From Reticulitermes lucifugus (taxonomy: Eukaryota > Arthropoda > Insecta > Blattodea > Rhinotermitidae), in NCBI GenBank assembly GCA_026260175.1, contig JAKCWW010000051.1, positions 4,995 through 68,994 on the forward strand: a DNA stretch of 64,000 nt, given 5' to 3'. Below are positions 23,426 through 36,085 of the stretch, piece by piece; position 1 is the first letter of the stretch, and every line of letters starts with the position of its first letter. The notes under the pieces are model-generated. The model was not told the DNA's origin. It did no database searches and worked only from the letters and a program-made list of their open reading frames with translations. The position numbers and the translations under genes are program-made.

Positions 23426-25301
23426 ACATTACAGAAAACTGTATTCACAGACAGCATTACACAGGTTTTATCATCTTACCGTGCTTGTTACATGCGCCGT
23501 CTACCTCAGAACATTTGGTCTAACCACCATCAATAATATTTGGCGCCAGTAAAAATTGTGAAGATCGTCGCCATGTACTTTTTCCCGGCCTCATGTTAAA
23601 AATTCAGCAAACCGATAATAAGGTTACAGTTTCTCAAGACACGAGTGACACAGCCTATATGTTTTTCAGTACCATATCAACATGACGTGAAGAGCCTTTC
23701 ACTGTGGGCGACCTAGACCATCCATCACACCGTCTGCAGACTATGATGTCACAGTCTGCTTCAACTGCACTACCGCTCCCGGCGGCTGTCTGCGGTCACC
23801 ACGCACGTGAAGTCCGTGGCTCAATTCCCGACCCGTGTGGGACATTATTAACATAGCGAGACGTGGCGTTTTTTATGTCAAACTTTGATTACTGGTTTCT
23901 ACAGTTTGAAACAGCTGGCTGATTCAATGCTGAGTCTCAAGTCACGTACAGTTCCACAGCCCACAATCACTGATCAGCAAGTTCAAAGTAGAACTTACCT
24001 ATATCCAAACAAATATGGCGCGTCTAACAGGAATGATTAATACTTACATAATTCTTAAGTCATTTCCACTGAAAAGTACTAAGTCTATACTGAAATTTCC
24101 CAATACAAACATAACACAACTTTATGTCCTTCAAACGATCTATTAACACCCAACATTTCAGGATCCTACAATCGTAAGCTATCAGTCGGAGCAATACGGT
24201 TCTCACGTCACTAGCCTATATGGCTGCGAGGGAGGTACTACGTGTGATAGGATACTTGTGTGCACACAGGTGGTGAGACCGCTACAGCATGACGTTCGTA
24301 CTGCGTTTTGTGAACGTAATTGGCTCAAAAGTTATTAAACGGATAGGAACATGGGCACGCTGTTGTCACAGACTAAGCTTTTGTGACAATGAGCGAAGTA
24401 TACACAGAGAGAAGCAGCAGGTGTAAATGACAATGACGACGATGATGATAATGATGATGATGATGATGATATGTGCACTTTGTCTAGCAATTCTCATATT
24501 GCGCAATGCCTTAACCCTTTAAATGCTAAACAGAAGGCATACCGATTACAGACATTCTTCATTTCTACCTGAAGTTTGTTCCTTTCACCAATGCCCGTTA
24601 AATTAAAATCAGCAGACGTGAAGCATTAATTTGTTGTTGTTTTTATTAACGCAATGGTACGTTATCACGCAAATATTATTAAGAGGAATAAAGGCTTATT
24701 TTATCACCATGTTTCAACGTTCTTTATTCTCCTCAAAGTGTGTTATACTCCTAAGTACCGTACGTTGGTGTCTCAGTTTTCAGTTTTCATTTAGGCCTTT
24801 TTATTAATGTCTTTACAAGCTAAGTTCCTTTTTTGTGAAAACATAAAAACTTCGCTTGTGTATTTACGTAATTCACAAGCTACGTTGGGAACCCGTCAGA
24901 ACATCAGCACAGTACTCATGCTTTGGGCAGATCACCAGGTTAGGAATGAATAAATGAATAACACAACGAAAACGTTCGCAGTATCCCAACATCACCGTGA
25001 ACAAACACTTGTAGTCTACATCGAAAACAATTCAACACTGACAGGTAGGTTGAAGCGGAACCTAAAATTGGCAAGCGAGCTATCAAGGCGTGAAGATGAT
25101 AGTCTGTCGGAAGAATCGAGCCACTGCAGCCGTCACGCCTTCCGTGTCAGCAAAGTGTCGAAACACAACTTGTGTGGGATCGCTTATTTATCAGAGACCG
25201 ACAGGGCATGGTGTTCTGAGAATACTTGGTCCTAGGAATGACCGAGTAACAGGAACACGAAAAAAATTACACACCGAGCAGATTCTCAAATATTTAGCAC
25301 T
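23426..25301. other. No gene; short GAT-rich run
   Basis: A GAT/GAC-rich microsatellite lies at 24438-24469. Elsewhere I see only AT-rich unique-looking sequence. Confidence 0.4.
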
Positions 25302-25591
25302 AATCAAATATAATTGCCGATCCCACTGGCCGTGCGGTCTAAGGCGTGGGTCTGCGGCCGCTCGCTTACTACGATTGTGGGTTCGAATCCCACCGGGGGC
25401 ATGGATGGCTGTCTCTTTGTGAGTGTTGTGTTTTGTCAGATAGAGGTCTCTGCGACGAGCTGATCCCTCGTCCAGAGGAGTCCTACCGAATGCGGTGTAT
25501 CTAAAAAGTGTGATCATGAAGCCTGGAAAAAAGAGGCGGCCTAGGCCCCAAAGGGGCTGTCGAGCCATTGAAAAAAAAATCAAATATAATT
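25302..25591 (+). mobile_element. SINE-A copy 2, full length with 14-bp TSD
   Basis: A full-length copy at 25316-25577. The head GCCGATCCCACTGGCCGTGC and the B box GGTTCGAATCC are intact, and the copy ends in a short A run. The perfect 14-bp duplications AATCAAATATAATT (25302-25315 and 25578-25591) fix both ends. The intact TSD suggests it is the youngest SINE in the window. The 3' part GGCGGCCTAGGCCCCAAAGG contains a short self-complementary stretch. Confidence 0.97.
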
Positions 25592-25654
25592 AGTCTTAAA
25601 TTCAAGGAGGAGGAGGTAGGGAGACACAGCACGCACGATAAAAATCATACAAAT

Positions 25655-25795
25655 TTATAGTTGGAAGTCTGAAAGGAATAGACTACACGACAGACCTAGG
25701 CACACATGGGAGAACAGAAATAGAATGTGAGGGTAGGGCCTGGAATCAACATGCTCACGAGCAGGTCTGCAGAGGGCCCGTGTGAACACACCAAC
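25655..25795 (+). mobile_element. LINE-G 3' end, copy 10
   Basis: TTATAGTTGGAAGTCTGAAA, GACCTAGGCACACATGGGAG, CTGGAATCAACATGCTCACG and CGTGTGAACACACC follow LINE-G order (VGxPxGK, RPRxRWE, WIxLAxE, VNT). Deletions and frame breaks are evident. Confidence 0.7.
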
Positions 25796-27892
25796 GGCGG
25801 TTAATTTACGAACCTGCTAAACATATATCGCTTTAAACAGAAAGAATGTGCTCGAGTTGAAAGGCATGTAAGGGCGCATGCGCTTGATGAGACGTAGGGA
25901 CGCCTGAACATTTGTGTAATCAGTAATGGCGAACAAGCTTCACCCGTAACCAAAATTACGCATAAAATATTTTTGCTGTACACATAAACTCAAGTCGAGT
26001 TTTAGCCGAATCTGAGCGCGCGGGGCTGACCGAGCAGTAGCGACACTTGAATGCTGAACGTCGCATACATGTTCTCACGAGTGGCCAGTCAGCTGTGATC
26101 TGTTCGCATAGAAATGAATAGGAAAGCAAGGTGGATGTAAACACACAAAGGAACGAAGCAAACAAGGGAAAGTAACGATTCGAGAAGAGTGGTAAGGGAA
26201 CAGAAAACGGTGACGTTGTAAACTCTGAGAAATAAGAATGAGGTGGACCGAAAGTAGAATGCAGGTGAAGTTTTCGAGAACGCCAGTCCCATTTGGTAAG
26301 AAGAGCACAATTCTTTTTGAATGGGATACTTGAAAAATCTATCAGACCGGAGTCTCAATCGCATTTGTCATCTCTTTTGTAATCTCTAATCCCTTACACA
26401 GAAGTTATACAACTCTTTCCAGTCGGCGACCCACTTAAGTTTACATGTGTAACATGCATAGTTCAATCTTCCCAGATTCCTTACACCTCACAGGCCGTTC
26501 AATAGCAGCTCTTAAAGACGATGCAACTACAGCGGACTGAAATTACAATCACATGTCACATTACAGATCTTTAGTGTGACATAATTCACAAGGAACCTGA
26601 TCACTGCAAATACTCGTACTTAAAACGTAATTACGTATTACTTACAACATCGAAATATTCTGAATTTAACGTGTAGTAACGCAGTGTCTCATCACATACA
26701 AACACTACCATGACACTACAGCAGTTAGCACACTTCCTTGCTATTTTGAAAGTCATGGTTCAGCACTAGGACTGAAGGCTTTTCATATTCTCCTCGCTCT
26801 CTCCACACAAAGGAAGGTATGCCTTAATAAAAGCCACGGCCACGTTCCATCCCGTCCTCTCCAGTCATCCTACATTTTATCTTTATAAATCAAACAGCTG
26901 ACTTATCATCTTCAAATGAGCAAAGAAACAAGAACTGGCGTATTAACAAATCCTTTAAACAATGTCGCCATCACCATCAAGTAATAATGCGTGCAAAACA
27001 GCGAGACGTTAGAGGAAATGGAACACAAAGGCTGTATGAATCCCCACCAGAATGCAGAGGGCTTTTTTATGAGATTCGCACCCTTGTGCGAGAGAGGATG
27101 AGCGGGTTGCAGACTTGGCGCCGACCGACACAACGAATTAGTCTGTTGGACTCGGTTTATTCAAAGCTATTTGCACAAACTTCCTCGCTGATGCATCCTC
27201 TTTTATCATAGTGAGCTTGGCAACTGAAATGTGTCTGGATCTTTAAGACAATTTGGCTTCAAATGACTTTCTTTCGAAAAGCAGAAAACCTCTCGATTCA
27301 GTTCTCTTAATGCTCCATTTTCCTTAATTATTTTTGTAGCGTTATCCATCTGAAGACTGCTTGCCGTATATTGGCAGTGGGTCTCTATGAGACAGACACG
27401 GTTATGCGCACAGCGGGAGGGTGGAGGGCAATTTTCAGACGTACGACTCACTCACAATCCCCAGTATCAATAGGATTCATAATGACATGAAAACAGGGTC
27501 AAGCTCGATCGCGCACAAAACGACAGAAAGCTGGAGGCATAATGAATCAACGTTCACTGACACGTCAGACTTGAACGAGCAACACAAAACCCCTTCCCCT
27601 CTTTTTACAAACATCACCTTCAAGTGGTTACCTTGTTATCATGAACGGGGCACTGACATCGAGTCACGGTGGAGAGAAAAGTACCTTTGATGAGCATGAA
27701 ATGAGGACACTAAATTTAGACATAGTCAGTAAAATTGTCTTAAGACTTTCTCTTTTTATATGCTGCTGCTTTTAGTGTGTAGAAAAAGTCGCACTCGACA
27801 TGTTTGTATGGGTTGTCGCCATGTGGACAGAAAGTCATATGGACAGGCAGGCACGATGCTATAAGATAATGGATATGAAAGGTGTCAAGAAA
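25796..27892. other. No recognisable feature
   Basis: Several chance-length frames on both strands (26075-26364 minus, 27421-27690 plus) have no domain I know. No tRNA-like head or terminal repeat was seen. Confidence 0.4.
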
Positions 27893-28070
27893 ACGACAGA
27901 AACAGAAAATCAACGGAAGGAATAAGAAACAGAAAACGAGGAGAACAAAAATGAAAACGGAGAAGAAAGAAGGTAACCGATACATGAAGGATATAAAAAA
28001 AAAGACCAGCGGAAGGTAAAAGAGAAAGTAAAAAAAGAAAGAAAAGAGACAAGAAAAGAAACGCACACAA
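27893..28070 (+). repeat. Polypurine tract
   Basis: About 180 bases of A/G-rich sequence. Its complement is read as a Phe/Leu-rich frame of 164 codons (27740-28234 minus), an artefact of the composition. Confidence 0.8.
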
Positions 28071-29964
28071 GTGTAGTTAAATATCGTTGGCGAGTAGAAG
28101 CAGAAATTGCTCAAATTCAACGTTATTACTGTCGCATGTTTTACGTACTGTGACGTCATTACAAACGTGACAGTCGCTAACCAATCTCCATGGTAACACG
28201 TCAGGAACAGCTGCTTGCTGTAAGGAAGCATCACTTTGTTTCTGCTTCATAACTCGACAGCGATCCGACGAATATCACCTCGTTCAGTTTCACTCACATA
28301 AAATACCTAGAAATTTCAAAATGAATACATTTCACACGTAACATTCACAGAGCCAAAAGGTGCCAAGGAGACGGGCGACTAAATTGCGTTCAGCAGCAAC
28401 CACACATCTTCACCCTGCTTCTCGCAACTTTATTAAGCGTTTGAAAACTGGGTTTTGGTGACAAACCGGGACCGACATGGTGGTTGTCGACGTCCATGAA
28501 CTATAGGTGCACGTGTCTCGCAGGGGTACGATCCTACTCTCTGTCTGCGGCACAACAGCGTTCTTGTATTCAAGACTTCCGGAGATGGCACAAGCTATCG
28601 CACAGACGTAAGGAATAGCAACAAGCCTCTGCAGTATTCTAGACATTGCCCATCGTCCATGAACCAACTTGTCCAGTGACAGAGACTAGCTCTTTGAAAC
28701 TGGCTCACAACAGGATCATTCGCACCTTTTTCCGCCCGATGACGAAGCCAAACCCAGTTTTCAGAACACTGTCGTACAAAAACCAAAATACGATAGACAA
28801 TTCCGAAAACATCAGTCAACTGCAATGGAAATGTACGACCGTCATAATCCTTTAAGGCTGAAACACGTATACCTGTATCGTTTGGTAACGACGAGGCTCC
28901 CGGTTGCACCCTAGCGCCCAACGTACCGAGTCTGTCCCGCCAGGAAATCCCTGGGATAGAACTTTGACATAGGTGATGTGCTTTTTTCCGCCCACCCAGG
29001 AAACATCCTGTAATCTCATGTAGCCTACATGAACTACAAAACTGATACAATGTCGTTAGATAACTAAATGCATACAAGCAGCAATGAATGTCACACTTGT
29101 CTACAATCACGCACTTGGGCCCAGCCCAAAGAGTTCATCCTTCTTGATCCGACCACTCTAGTAATATTTGGTGAATACATTTACAAAGCTTCTATTATGC
29201 TAACTGCCACATATTCGACTCATTTCCTAGTCGTGATATCCTCAACTCCGTGCTCTCAGACACCCCAATTCTGTGCTCTACTTACTGTGAGAGATAAATG
29301 TTCATATGCGTATAAAACAAGTAAATTGTTACTTTTGTATGTTTTAATATGCAAATTGTTGGATACGAACCGGCAGATAAAATATACTGAACTGCAAAGC
29401 GTTCCACCTGCCGTACATAAAATATACAGTTGTTCAAAGCAAGGTGCACAGCACGTGCGTGCACTGGACTGATGACTGATACCATTTGCGTGTCGCCTTT
29501 ACAAACACCGGTATAAGAACTAATTCTAAATATACGCACTGCCGCCTCACAATATGTTAAGGCAAAGCTGTCTACCCTTGCTTGAACACTCGGGGAAGTG
29601 GGGGGGGCCATGGCTCTCAAGCCCGTCACTTACACTTTTCACCCAATCACTGCAAGTGGATTGGACGGAATGAATTGAAAATGACAACAAGGCCGGGACA
29701 TGATTGCTATCTAACGCTCTTCCATTTCGCAACCTGCTTCTCTTCATCCCCCCCCCAAATGGCTTCACCCGACGCTATTACAGACAAGAAAGGCAGATCA
29801 ATCCCCACTAGTCTCTTGAGAGCCAGACAGGACTCGCCGCAAATGCTGACATGTGGATGTGTGTTCTGGTTCAAAATGTCGCCGATACACAAGTCGCACG
29901 GCCTATTTAAACAAGACTATCAAAAGATAGGGGTTGTTACGTTATGGGTGATGCATCTGAATCA
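28071..29964. other. No recognisable gene
   Basis: A minus-strand frame of 171 codons (28595-29110) and the start of a plus-strand frame of 173 codons (29582-30103) occur here. Neither product shows a domain, repeat or targeting signal I can identify, and the second runs into repeat E. Both lengths are compatible with chance. Confidence 0.45.
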
Positions 29965-30062
29965 AATTAGTCACCCTGAAGGCGAGACAGCACGTTCCTC
30001 CGAAACGGGGGGACAAACCCCTTATACTACAAGATGTAACAACCCAGAAGACCATCACTTAA
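29965..30062 (+). repeat. Repeat E copy 3
   Basis: AGTCACCCTGAAGGCGAGAC, CACGTTCCTCCGAAACGGGG and AACAACCCAGAAGACCATC show the E layout on the plus strand, with the core CTGAAGGCGA and CGAAAC. Confidence 0.75.
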
Positions 30063-33000
30063 CACAAAACTCTATGAGGCAAGCACTGAATGTTCAGTTG
30101 TAGAACTAAGAACGCCCGATTTACTGGCATCCGCATTTACCCCGTCCCAGCCCACTAGATGTGTTTGGATGGAGGACGGTGTATGAGGAGGGCAACATGC
30201 ATTTGTGACATAACTACATTATATCCATCTAGTGCAAAGGTACAGAATGCAGGCAGATGTCACTGTGCCCCCCATTTAGGCAGATGGCATGGGACTTGAT
30301 CCCTACAGGGACATTTACACTACTCTCGGTCTACTGTGTCCACACTGGCAGTCCAACCAACCCAGACTGCGATTTATTATGTAAGGGGCGCATCATATCC
30401 CATGGTAAAGCGGCCGGAGCATAAAACCGGTCATTCACTTAGCTTTTTTCGAGCTCCAAGAAAGCAGAGCTTCCTTTCCTCCGCTTCTGAACACATCTTA
30501 AAGATGTGCTGCTCTGAGCACGGGGAAATGTGCAGAAACAAATCGAGCTCAGCCTGCGAGCCACTTCTTCTCATTGTAGTATTCGTCCTCGAGACATTAG
30601 GTTACGGCCAGCTTCAGCAGGCCGTCAACTGTATTACAGGGCGGGGAGAAACAAAAACACGCAGAGTATGGATCTGGCCCGTTGCCTAACACTCGCTCCT
30701 AGGAGGAAAAAGCTTGGCCCGTTATTAGGCATTTGGAAACAGTACAACTAAGACAGTGTAATCTATTTTTCATACAGTGAGCGACCGGCCTCTGTGAGGC
30801 ATCTGGTGTCAGATATGACTGTCGTCACATCTATCATTCACAGAGGTAAAGGGTGTTATTGTTCTTTTAGATTTAGGAAGCTCTCTATGTAATGCGCATT
30901 TCATTACACTTTTATCTTGTCAATAAAGCAGCTCAAAGCTTCTTGTCTTTGTAAGGTCAGTACATAAAAACGACGAGAAAACCCTTTCCATGTTATCAAA
31001 GCGCAATTAACAAAAGAAATGAAAATTTGTATACCTTAATAACGAGTAAAGGTATGAACTCCAATATGGCATAGACGGAAGTTTCGGCCTGTTTACTTGA
31101 TAATACTTATCACTTACCGCAGACACCAACCCTTCGTTATGTCGCAAATCACAAAATAATGACTGAGCATGTAGTAATCATTAAACTTTTTTTTCTGGCT
31201 TTCCCAACACCATTTACGTATGCAGAACTATTACCAGGTACAAACGAAACACTGATATAGCATAACCACAGAAAGCTAGTATTTTGTAAGCAACCGCGAT
31301 CACTGAAGACTAGTCACAGCGCACCTTTCTTTACACTCAGTCAGTTTGGTTACATAATTTTGAGGCCTCACATCGAAATACAGTACAGCTGAATCCCTTG
31401 GTACTGTGGCCTCAAACGGTCTCTGATTATCACAGTGGTGAAATGAGGACAGCGAGCTAATGCTCGGAGAAAACTCTACTCCACGCAGTATCCTGGGACT
31501 GAACACGAGTCTCCTAGGTGACGACACTGCGACGAACCGCCTACTGTTCTTAATATAACTGTCTTCCCACTTTGCCGCTGCAACAGGCAGAGGGCCCACG
31601 CTACCTTCACCCCTCACTATTTTCATAACGTCATGTTCTGCGAAACATTCCCCCAGTGTGTTTCCATTAATTCCTGCGTACATCTTACGGTCATATGTCA
31701 ATTTACTTTTACGGGAGGAATAAGACGAACGTCAAACCGTACTGCCTACGTCACTGAAACTCTTCTCGTCAATTTTCAACATATCTTATAAAATAGTCAT
31801 CGTCCAGCTGCTGCCGTAAACAATCAGTGCCAATGACACTTCACCAGACAAATCCGATCAGCTTGCAGTTTTTACTGTCTGTGATAACGGAGCAAGATTA
31901 CGGATAACACATTGGAAGAGAACAGGTCGTGTTGTGTTTCAAGGTTCTATTCCGGCACTCGCTTGAAAGACAGAAGTAAGCGTCCTTCAGCTTCCGTCAG
32001 CACTGTTGATAGCGCAGATCAAGACCTAAATCATTTTCCTCGCGAAAAACAGTGACAAGGAGCTGGGCCGAGGTGCGAAGAGGAAGCCTCCAGAATACAT
32101 GTCTAGCACCACGTATGGCTATCGATAGCCCGAGGCTCAAAACGGGTACCTCACAAGTACAAATCATCAATCAGGATTCGAACAAGGTATCTTCTAAATA
32201 TAAGTCAAGAACCAGTTAGGACGGCATGCAACTCGGTCATGAATGGAATCTGAAACCTCCCGAATACAAACAAATCAGCAGCCAACAGATCGGATGGATA
32301 CGAAGCACACAGTGTTACAGCTACACCAGCCCTGTCAATGCGCTAAACAGAACACACAATGTCCTTTTCATTCTGCAGAATCAATAATTTTGTAACTCGC
32401 ATTCGAGATATTTTAAAATCTAATTATTCTAAATAAAAGGCATAAAATCCGAGTGCTCGTCACTGAGTGCCATTCGTCTCAGGCAAAGGGTAGTAAATGC
32501 TAATTTATTCTGAAACCACAAGACTGAGAAGCGCAATCGGATTAGATCGCTGTCGGTTGATCGTGAAACTCATCACAAAGCGGAAGTAAATTGGACTGTA
32601 GTGTTCGTTAGTGCGCCTGGCATATATGTGAACCGCACGACCCACAGCACCAGCAACGTCTTAAAAGAGAGACCAGTCGATACTGACGGCAGTGAGAGGC
32701 TGCAACACGGCAAAACGGAAGCAGCGAGGTCTCCGTTTTAACGTCAATTACTTTCCAGTCCCACGCAATGCAGCTACAGTTAGAGTAAAATAAAAGAGAG
32801 GAAGAAGGGGCAGATATATAGGAAGAAGACACGTGGACGGTATTAAGCCCTTCAATTTATTCACAAGATTCAACTTAGCCATATTTCAAAAAGAAACACT
32901 AGATATCAAACGTCACGATGCTCGTACAAGTACTGTGACCTTTCGAAATGAGAGCGAAAAATCAAAATTACATTCATAAAGTTACGAGCACACTACGTTC

Positions 33001-33284
33001 CGGAAATGGTTGCTACCATTCCGTACATAATCTTTTGTCCTTCCTTCTCTTATTTAAACGCCTAATGATTAAAATATACAAAACTATAGCTTTAAGTCAT
33101 GCCTTCGCGTAATGATGATTGTTTAAAAATTGCAACTGCTGTATAAAGTTTAGAACCCAGCAAAAGTTTCGAAATTTTGAACGCAATGCACTTTGTCTTG
33201 AGACTCAGTCATATCAACAGTTGTAATGTTGAGAAATCAATATTTTCAAGTCCAAAACTCAACTAAGTGAAGCAAAGTTCGTAA
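30063..33284. other. No gene; faint SINE-C scrap
   Basis: ATGGTAAAGCGGCCGGAGCA at about 30402 matches the SINE-C interior, but no head or tail is recognisable. A minus-strand frame of 133 codons (31300-31701) has a balanced, protein-like composition but no motif I recognise and no sign of neighbouring exons that I can defend. Confidence 0.4.
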
Positions 33285-33393
33285 GATGAGTAATTCAACT
33301 GGTCAAAACTGCCCACTTTTTATGAAACACAAAGGTTCATTACTGTTTTAACAGCAGACAATTACTGAACCCTATCCTGAACCAGATTATTCC
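33285..33393 (-). mobile_element. LINE-G 3' end, copy 11
   Basis: The plus strand reads TTCAACTGGTCAAAACTGCC, CACTTTTTATGAAACACAAA and GGTTCATTACTGTTTTAACA, the inverted LINE-G tail, followed by ACCCTATCCTGAACCAGATT (inverse of the WIxLAQDR codons). It abuts repeat E copy 4. Confidence 0.75.
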
Positions 33394-33445
33394 AGTTCTA
33401 CCTTGAAGATGGAGGCAGTATGTGTCTGTGAAACGTTCATACACA
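33394..33445 (+). repeat. Repeat E copy 4 (core only)
   Basis: TTCTACCTTGAAGATGGAGG, CAGTATGTGTCTGTGAAACG and TTCATAC preserve the E core order with one extra base before GAAGA. Only about 50 bp remain. Confidence 0.65.
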
Positions 33446-34339
33446 GCTGCTTCATTGCAATGTGCCATAACCCATAAAACCGGGATATATATAAATCCAA
33501 CACCCCAGTGGTCTACGCATTGCACGTTATCTGAATACAGCTGTGTATATGTTATACGGCCTCATCATCTCATTGTCACAGTTTATATCATCCTAATCTG
33601 CTGAGTACTAATCACGAACCTCCTCCCTAGGTAATTTTCTCTAATCTGTTACTTCATCTTGGGTGAGAGACCAACTTAGACGCCCACAAAAAACAAGCAA
33701 TTCATATGTGAAATAACCCACCCCGTCTAATGGAAGTTCAGAAGCGCTGCTGCCTACACCAGAAGGTGTGGTAATCAAAGGTACGGACGAGACAAGCTCG
33801 TGTCGTTCCGTCTGACCAACTCGTTAAGTTGCTGCTGATCACGAGCGAGAATTGCCAGAACACGTACGGCGTTCTCACCCGGTCAGTAATTACATGAACC
33901 AGCTAAATGTTCCGCCCTAATTTTACGGTTACAAAATACGAGTTAATGAAGAATTCAGAACTAAAAATACGCCTCTAAATTCCCTTCCATCGAAGGATTC
34001 ACTTCCATTATTTCCTCACACATTCCAGTCTGCGGAGATTTCTTACAACACAACACACAACAGTCGACGGTTTCAGCAGCTCCGCTTCGGATCATGAATA
34101 CATAGACACTGATGGCTCTAGGCCTGTTTCAGATTAATAACATGTCTTTATTGATTGCAAAACAGCAATGAGCCTTCCGGTTGCAAAACGAGCGTTCAGT
34201 TTACGGGTAAGTGTGAGTACCATGTTCCGAGAGTGAGTACCATGATCCGAATAATGACAGCGCATCGAAGAAGAATCTTTTAGTTACTTTTGACCGAAAA
34301 ACCTGAACAGACGAGAACACTTTACTGATTTGTCTATGT
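33446..34339. other. No recognisable feature
   Basis: No coding frame or known repeat was found. Confidence 0.4.
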
Positions 34340-34535
34340 CTATTTGGGACAACATAATAATGAATGTTAAAGAAAACGGCTGTGACGGTGTGAAATGGAT
34401 TATTGTGGCTCAGGAGATGTTTTAGTAGCGGGTTCTTGTAAAGATGGTAGATAACCGTCGGCAGGAAATTTCTTGACCAGTTGATTGACTACCATACTCT
34501 CAAGAAGGACTTATTATGTGGGGTCAGTCAGTTCA
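34340..34535 (+). mobile_element. LINE-G 3' end, copy 12
   Basis: One frame reads WDNIIMNVKENG and then CDGVKWIIVAQEMF before two stops, matching WEDNIKMDLxEIGxDGVDWIxLAQDRD. The tail GGAAATTTCTTGACCAGTTG and TCTCAAGAAGGACTT follows. It is among the clearest LINE-G ends in the window. Confidence 0.88.
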
Positions 34536-35424
34536 TTAGGTGAAATACTACAAAGGTTAAGGTGATTCATACGATGAATTTTGTTCAGTCTCAGTCATCC
34601 AACTGCTTGTCTGCAATTGGTATGATTTCCAAACCACACATTTGAATGCTAATACTAAGAGCTGTATCTCGGACGTACAGAAAGTTTATTTTCTACGTCC
34701 CTTTTACCGGAAAGAGACCACTTCACAGGGGCTGGCTTTACAGGTGCTTCCATTACGGTCCACCAGAGGAGCAGCCAACTTCAGAGCTTGGTGCTAATTT
34801 GCTTGGCTGGTTGCCGAGTACCAAGCAAAAAGATATTGAAATCCGGAAGCGAAAAGCACTAAGTGAAGTGAAGAGTAAGGAGAAGTTATATTAGCGAAGA
34901 ACTCATGCTACTAACCTGAGCGTACAGACGGCAGCGCGGCAGTCTTACATTTAAATTGTTATATACATTGAATAAGACTCACAGCACTGCACATTCATTA
35001 CAGAATAAAACCACGCATCTGAATACCTGTTTGCTCTAGGACATAGGTTTGCTGTTTAATCCCTTTTTAATCCTACTAACGAACAGTGAAACTGCACGCT
35101 ACCAGGTAGCAAAGGTTTTGAATTAGAACAAAGAGCAGACATAAATACACTGGAGAGATCGAGGGCGTACGTATTAAAGTACCGCAACTGCAGGCCTGCA
35201 TAGCCAACCTTTAACACAAGCGCAAAGCGAGTCTACAAGTAGAGTGTCCAAAAAATTCGACGTTTCCAAACAATGATATAAATATATATAAGTTATATAT
35301 ATATATATATGATGGCACGCGAAAATACTTGTCATTTAATCTGAACTACAAAATCAACAAACATTTTAAGGGAAACTTCCCCTACGTCTGTGGTTTTAGG
35401 GACTATTTTATGTATATAAAGGCG
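34536..35424. other. No gene; possible LINE-G scrap and a TA run
   Basis: ACCGGAAAGAGACCACTTCA at about 34708 recalls the LINE-G KRPL codons, but the rest of that 82-codon frame does not match. A TA-rich run lies at 35281-35310. Confidence 0.4.
35281..35310. repeat. (TA)n microsatellite, interrupted
   Basis: Two TA runs are separated by AGT. Confidence 0.9.
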
Positions 35425-35545
35425 GCCGGTGCGTAGGGCTGACAACCTTACCACCTTCATGTGCCGATTGTCTAGAAATCTGGAAGCCTCAACCTCCTGG
35501 AACCCTAAAGGCCTGTCCAGGACTGTAATGGGATTGCTTTACCTT
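35425..35545 (+). mobile_element. SINE-B copy 2, 5'-truncated
   Basis: It holds only the 3' half of SINE-B: GGCGGCCGGTGCGTAGGGCT, GACAACCTTACCACCTTCAT, GTGCCGATTGTCTAGAAATC, CTCAACCTCCTGGAACCCTA and AATGGGATTGCTTTACC. The tRNA-like head is absent. Confidence 0.85.
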
Positions 35546-35983
35546 TTACAATCATGAAACATAAGCAACTCTGGTATCATAAAATTGAGGATAATAAAGG
35601 CTGGCACTTCCAGGTTTAAAACTCAGCGAATGTCATGTATAACGTCTTATAACTGATCTAAATTACTTTCACGAGTTAAAAATATGGCACTTTAAAGATG
35701 ATGAACACAATAAAGCAAAATAACATGCAGGGTGAAATTAAGATGAAGCTGTCCATGTGCTTAATAAAGTATCACGCAAATAAAGACGTATGCGGGAGAG
35801 GAGGTAGGACCTATGGATCCACGCATAATAAGACCAGTAAGAGAAGAATATGACTGATCAACTTCAAGCCCCAGCCGCTTTATCCTCCGGGACCGAACTC
35901 CCGGCAGTGGGGGCTCCGGAGCCAGTCTAGACGTGACAGCATTGTCTTCAAGAATGGCTATTTTTCTTGGACTGCTTGCCCCT
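35546..35983. other. Mostly featureless; SINE-C interior scrap
   Basis: On the minus strand at about 35870-35905, CCGGAGGATAAAGCGGCTGG matches the interior of SINE-C. Nothing else was recognised. Confidence 0.4.
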
Positions 35984-36085
35984 TACCCTTGAAGGTAACG
36001 TGTTACGCTCCTTCTAAACGTCGGGAACCACTCACCCATCATCACAACGTCACATCCCAGAAGACCGGAATCATCCATGAGAAAC
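35984..36085 (+). repeat. Repeat E copy 5
   Basis: TACCCTTGAAGGTAACGTG, CGCTCCTTCTAAACGTCGGG, then ACGTCACATCCCAGAAGACC: the E core followed by its CATCCCAGAAGAC end. Confidence 0.8.

Noticed and set aside
25316-25390. tRNA gene suggested by A-box-like and perfect B-box sequences (also in the other SINE heads)
   Set aside because: The sequence does not fold into a full cloverleaf with an acceptor stem and continues into a SINE body with a TSD, so it is a SINE head.
27740-28234. Phe/Leu-rich 164-codon frame on the minus strand resembling membrane segments
   Set aside because: It is the complement of a polypurine tract. Low-complexity TTC/TTT/CTT codons mimic hydrophobic helices.
28595-29110. 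171-codon minus-strand frame
   Set aside because: No motif, repeat or signal was recognised, and the length is compatible with chance in 64 kb read in six frames.
29582-30103. 173-codon plus-strand frame
   Set aside because: No domain is recognised and its end lies in repeat E, so it is a chance frame over repeat DNA.
31300-31701. 133-codon minus-strand frame with balanced composition, considered as a possible exon
   Set aside because: I could not identify a domain or defend splice sites and flanking exons. Several frames of this length are expected by chance.
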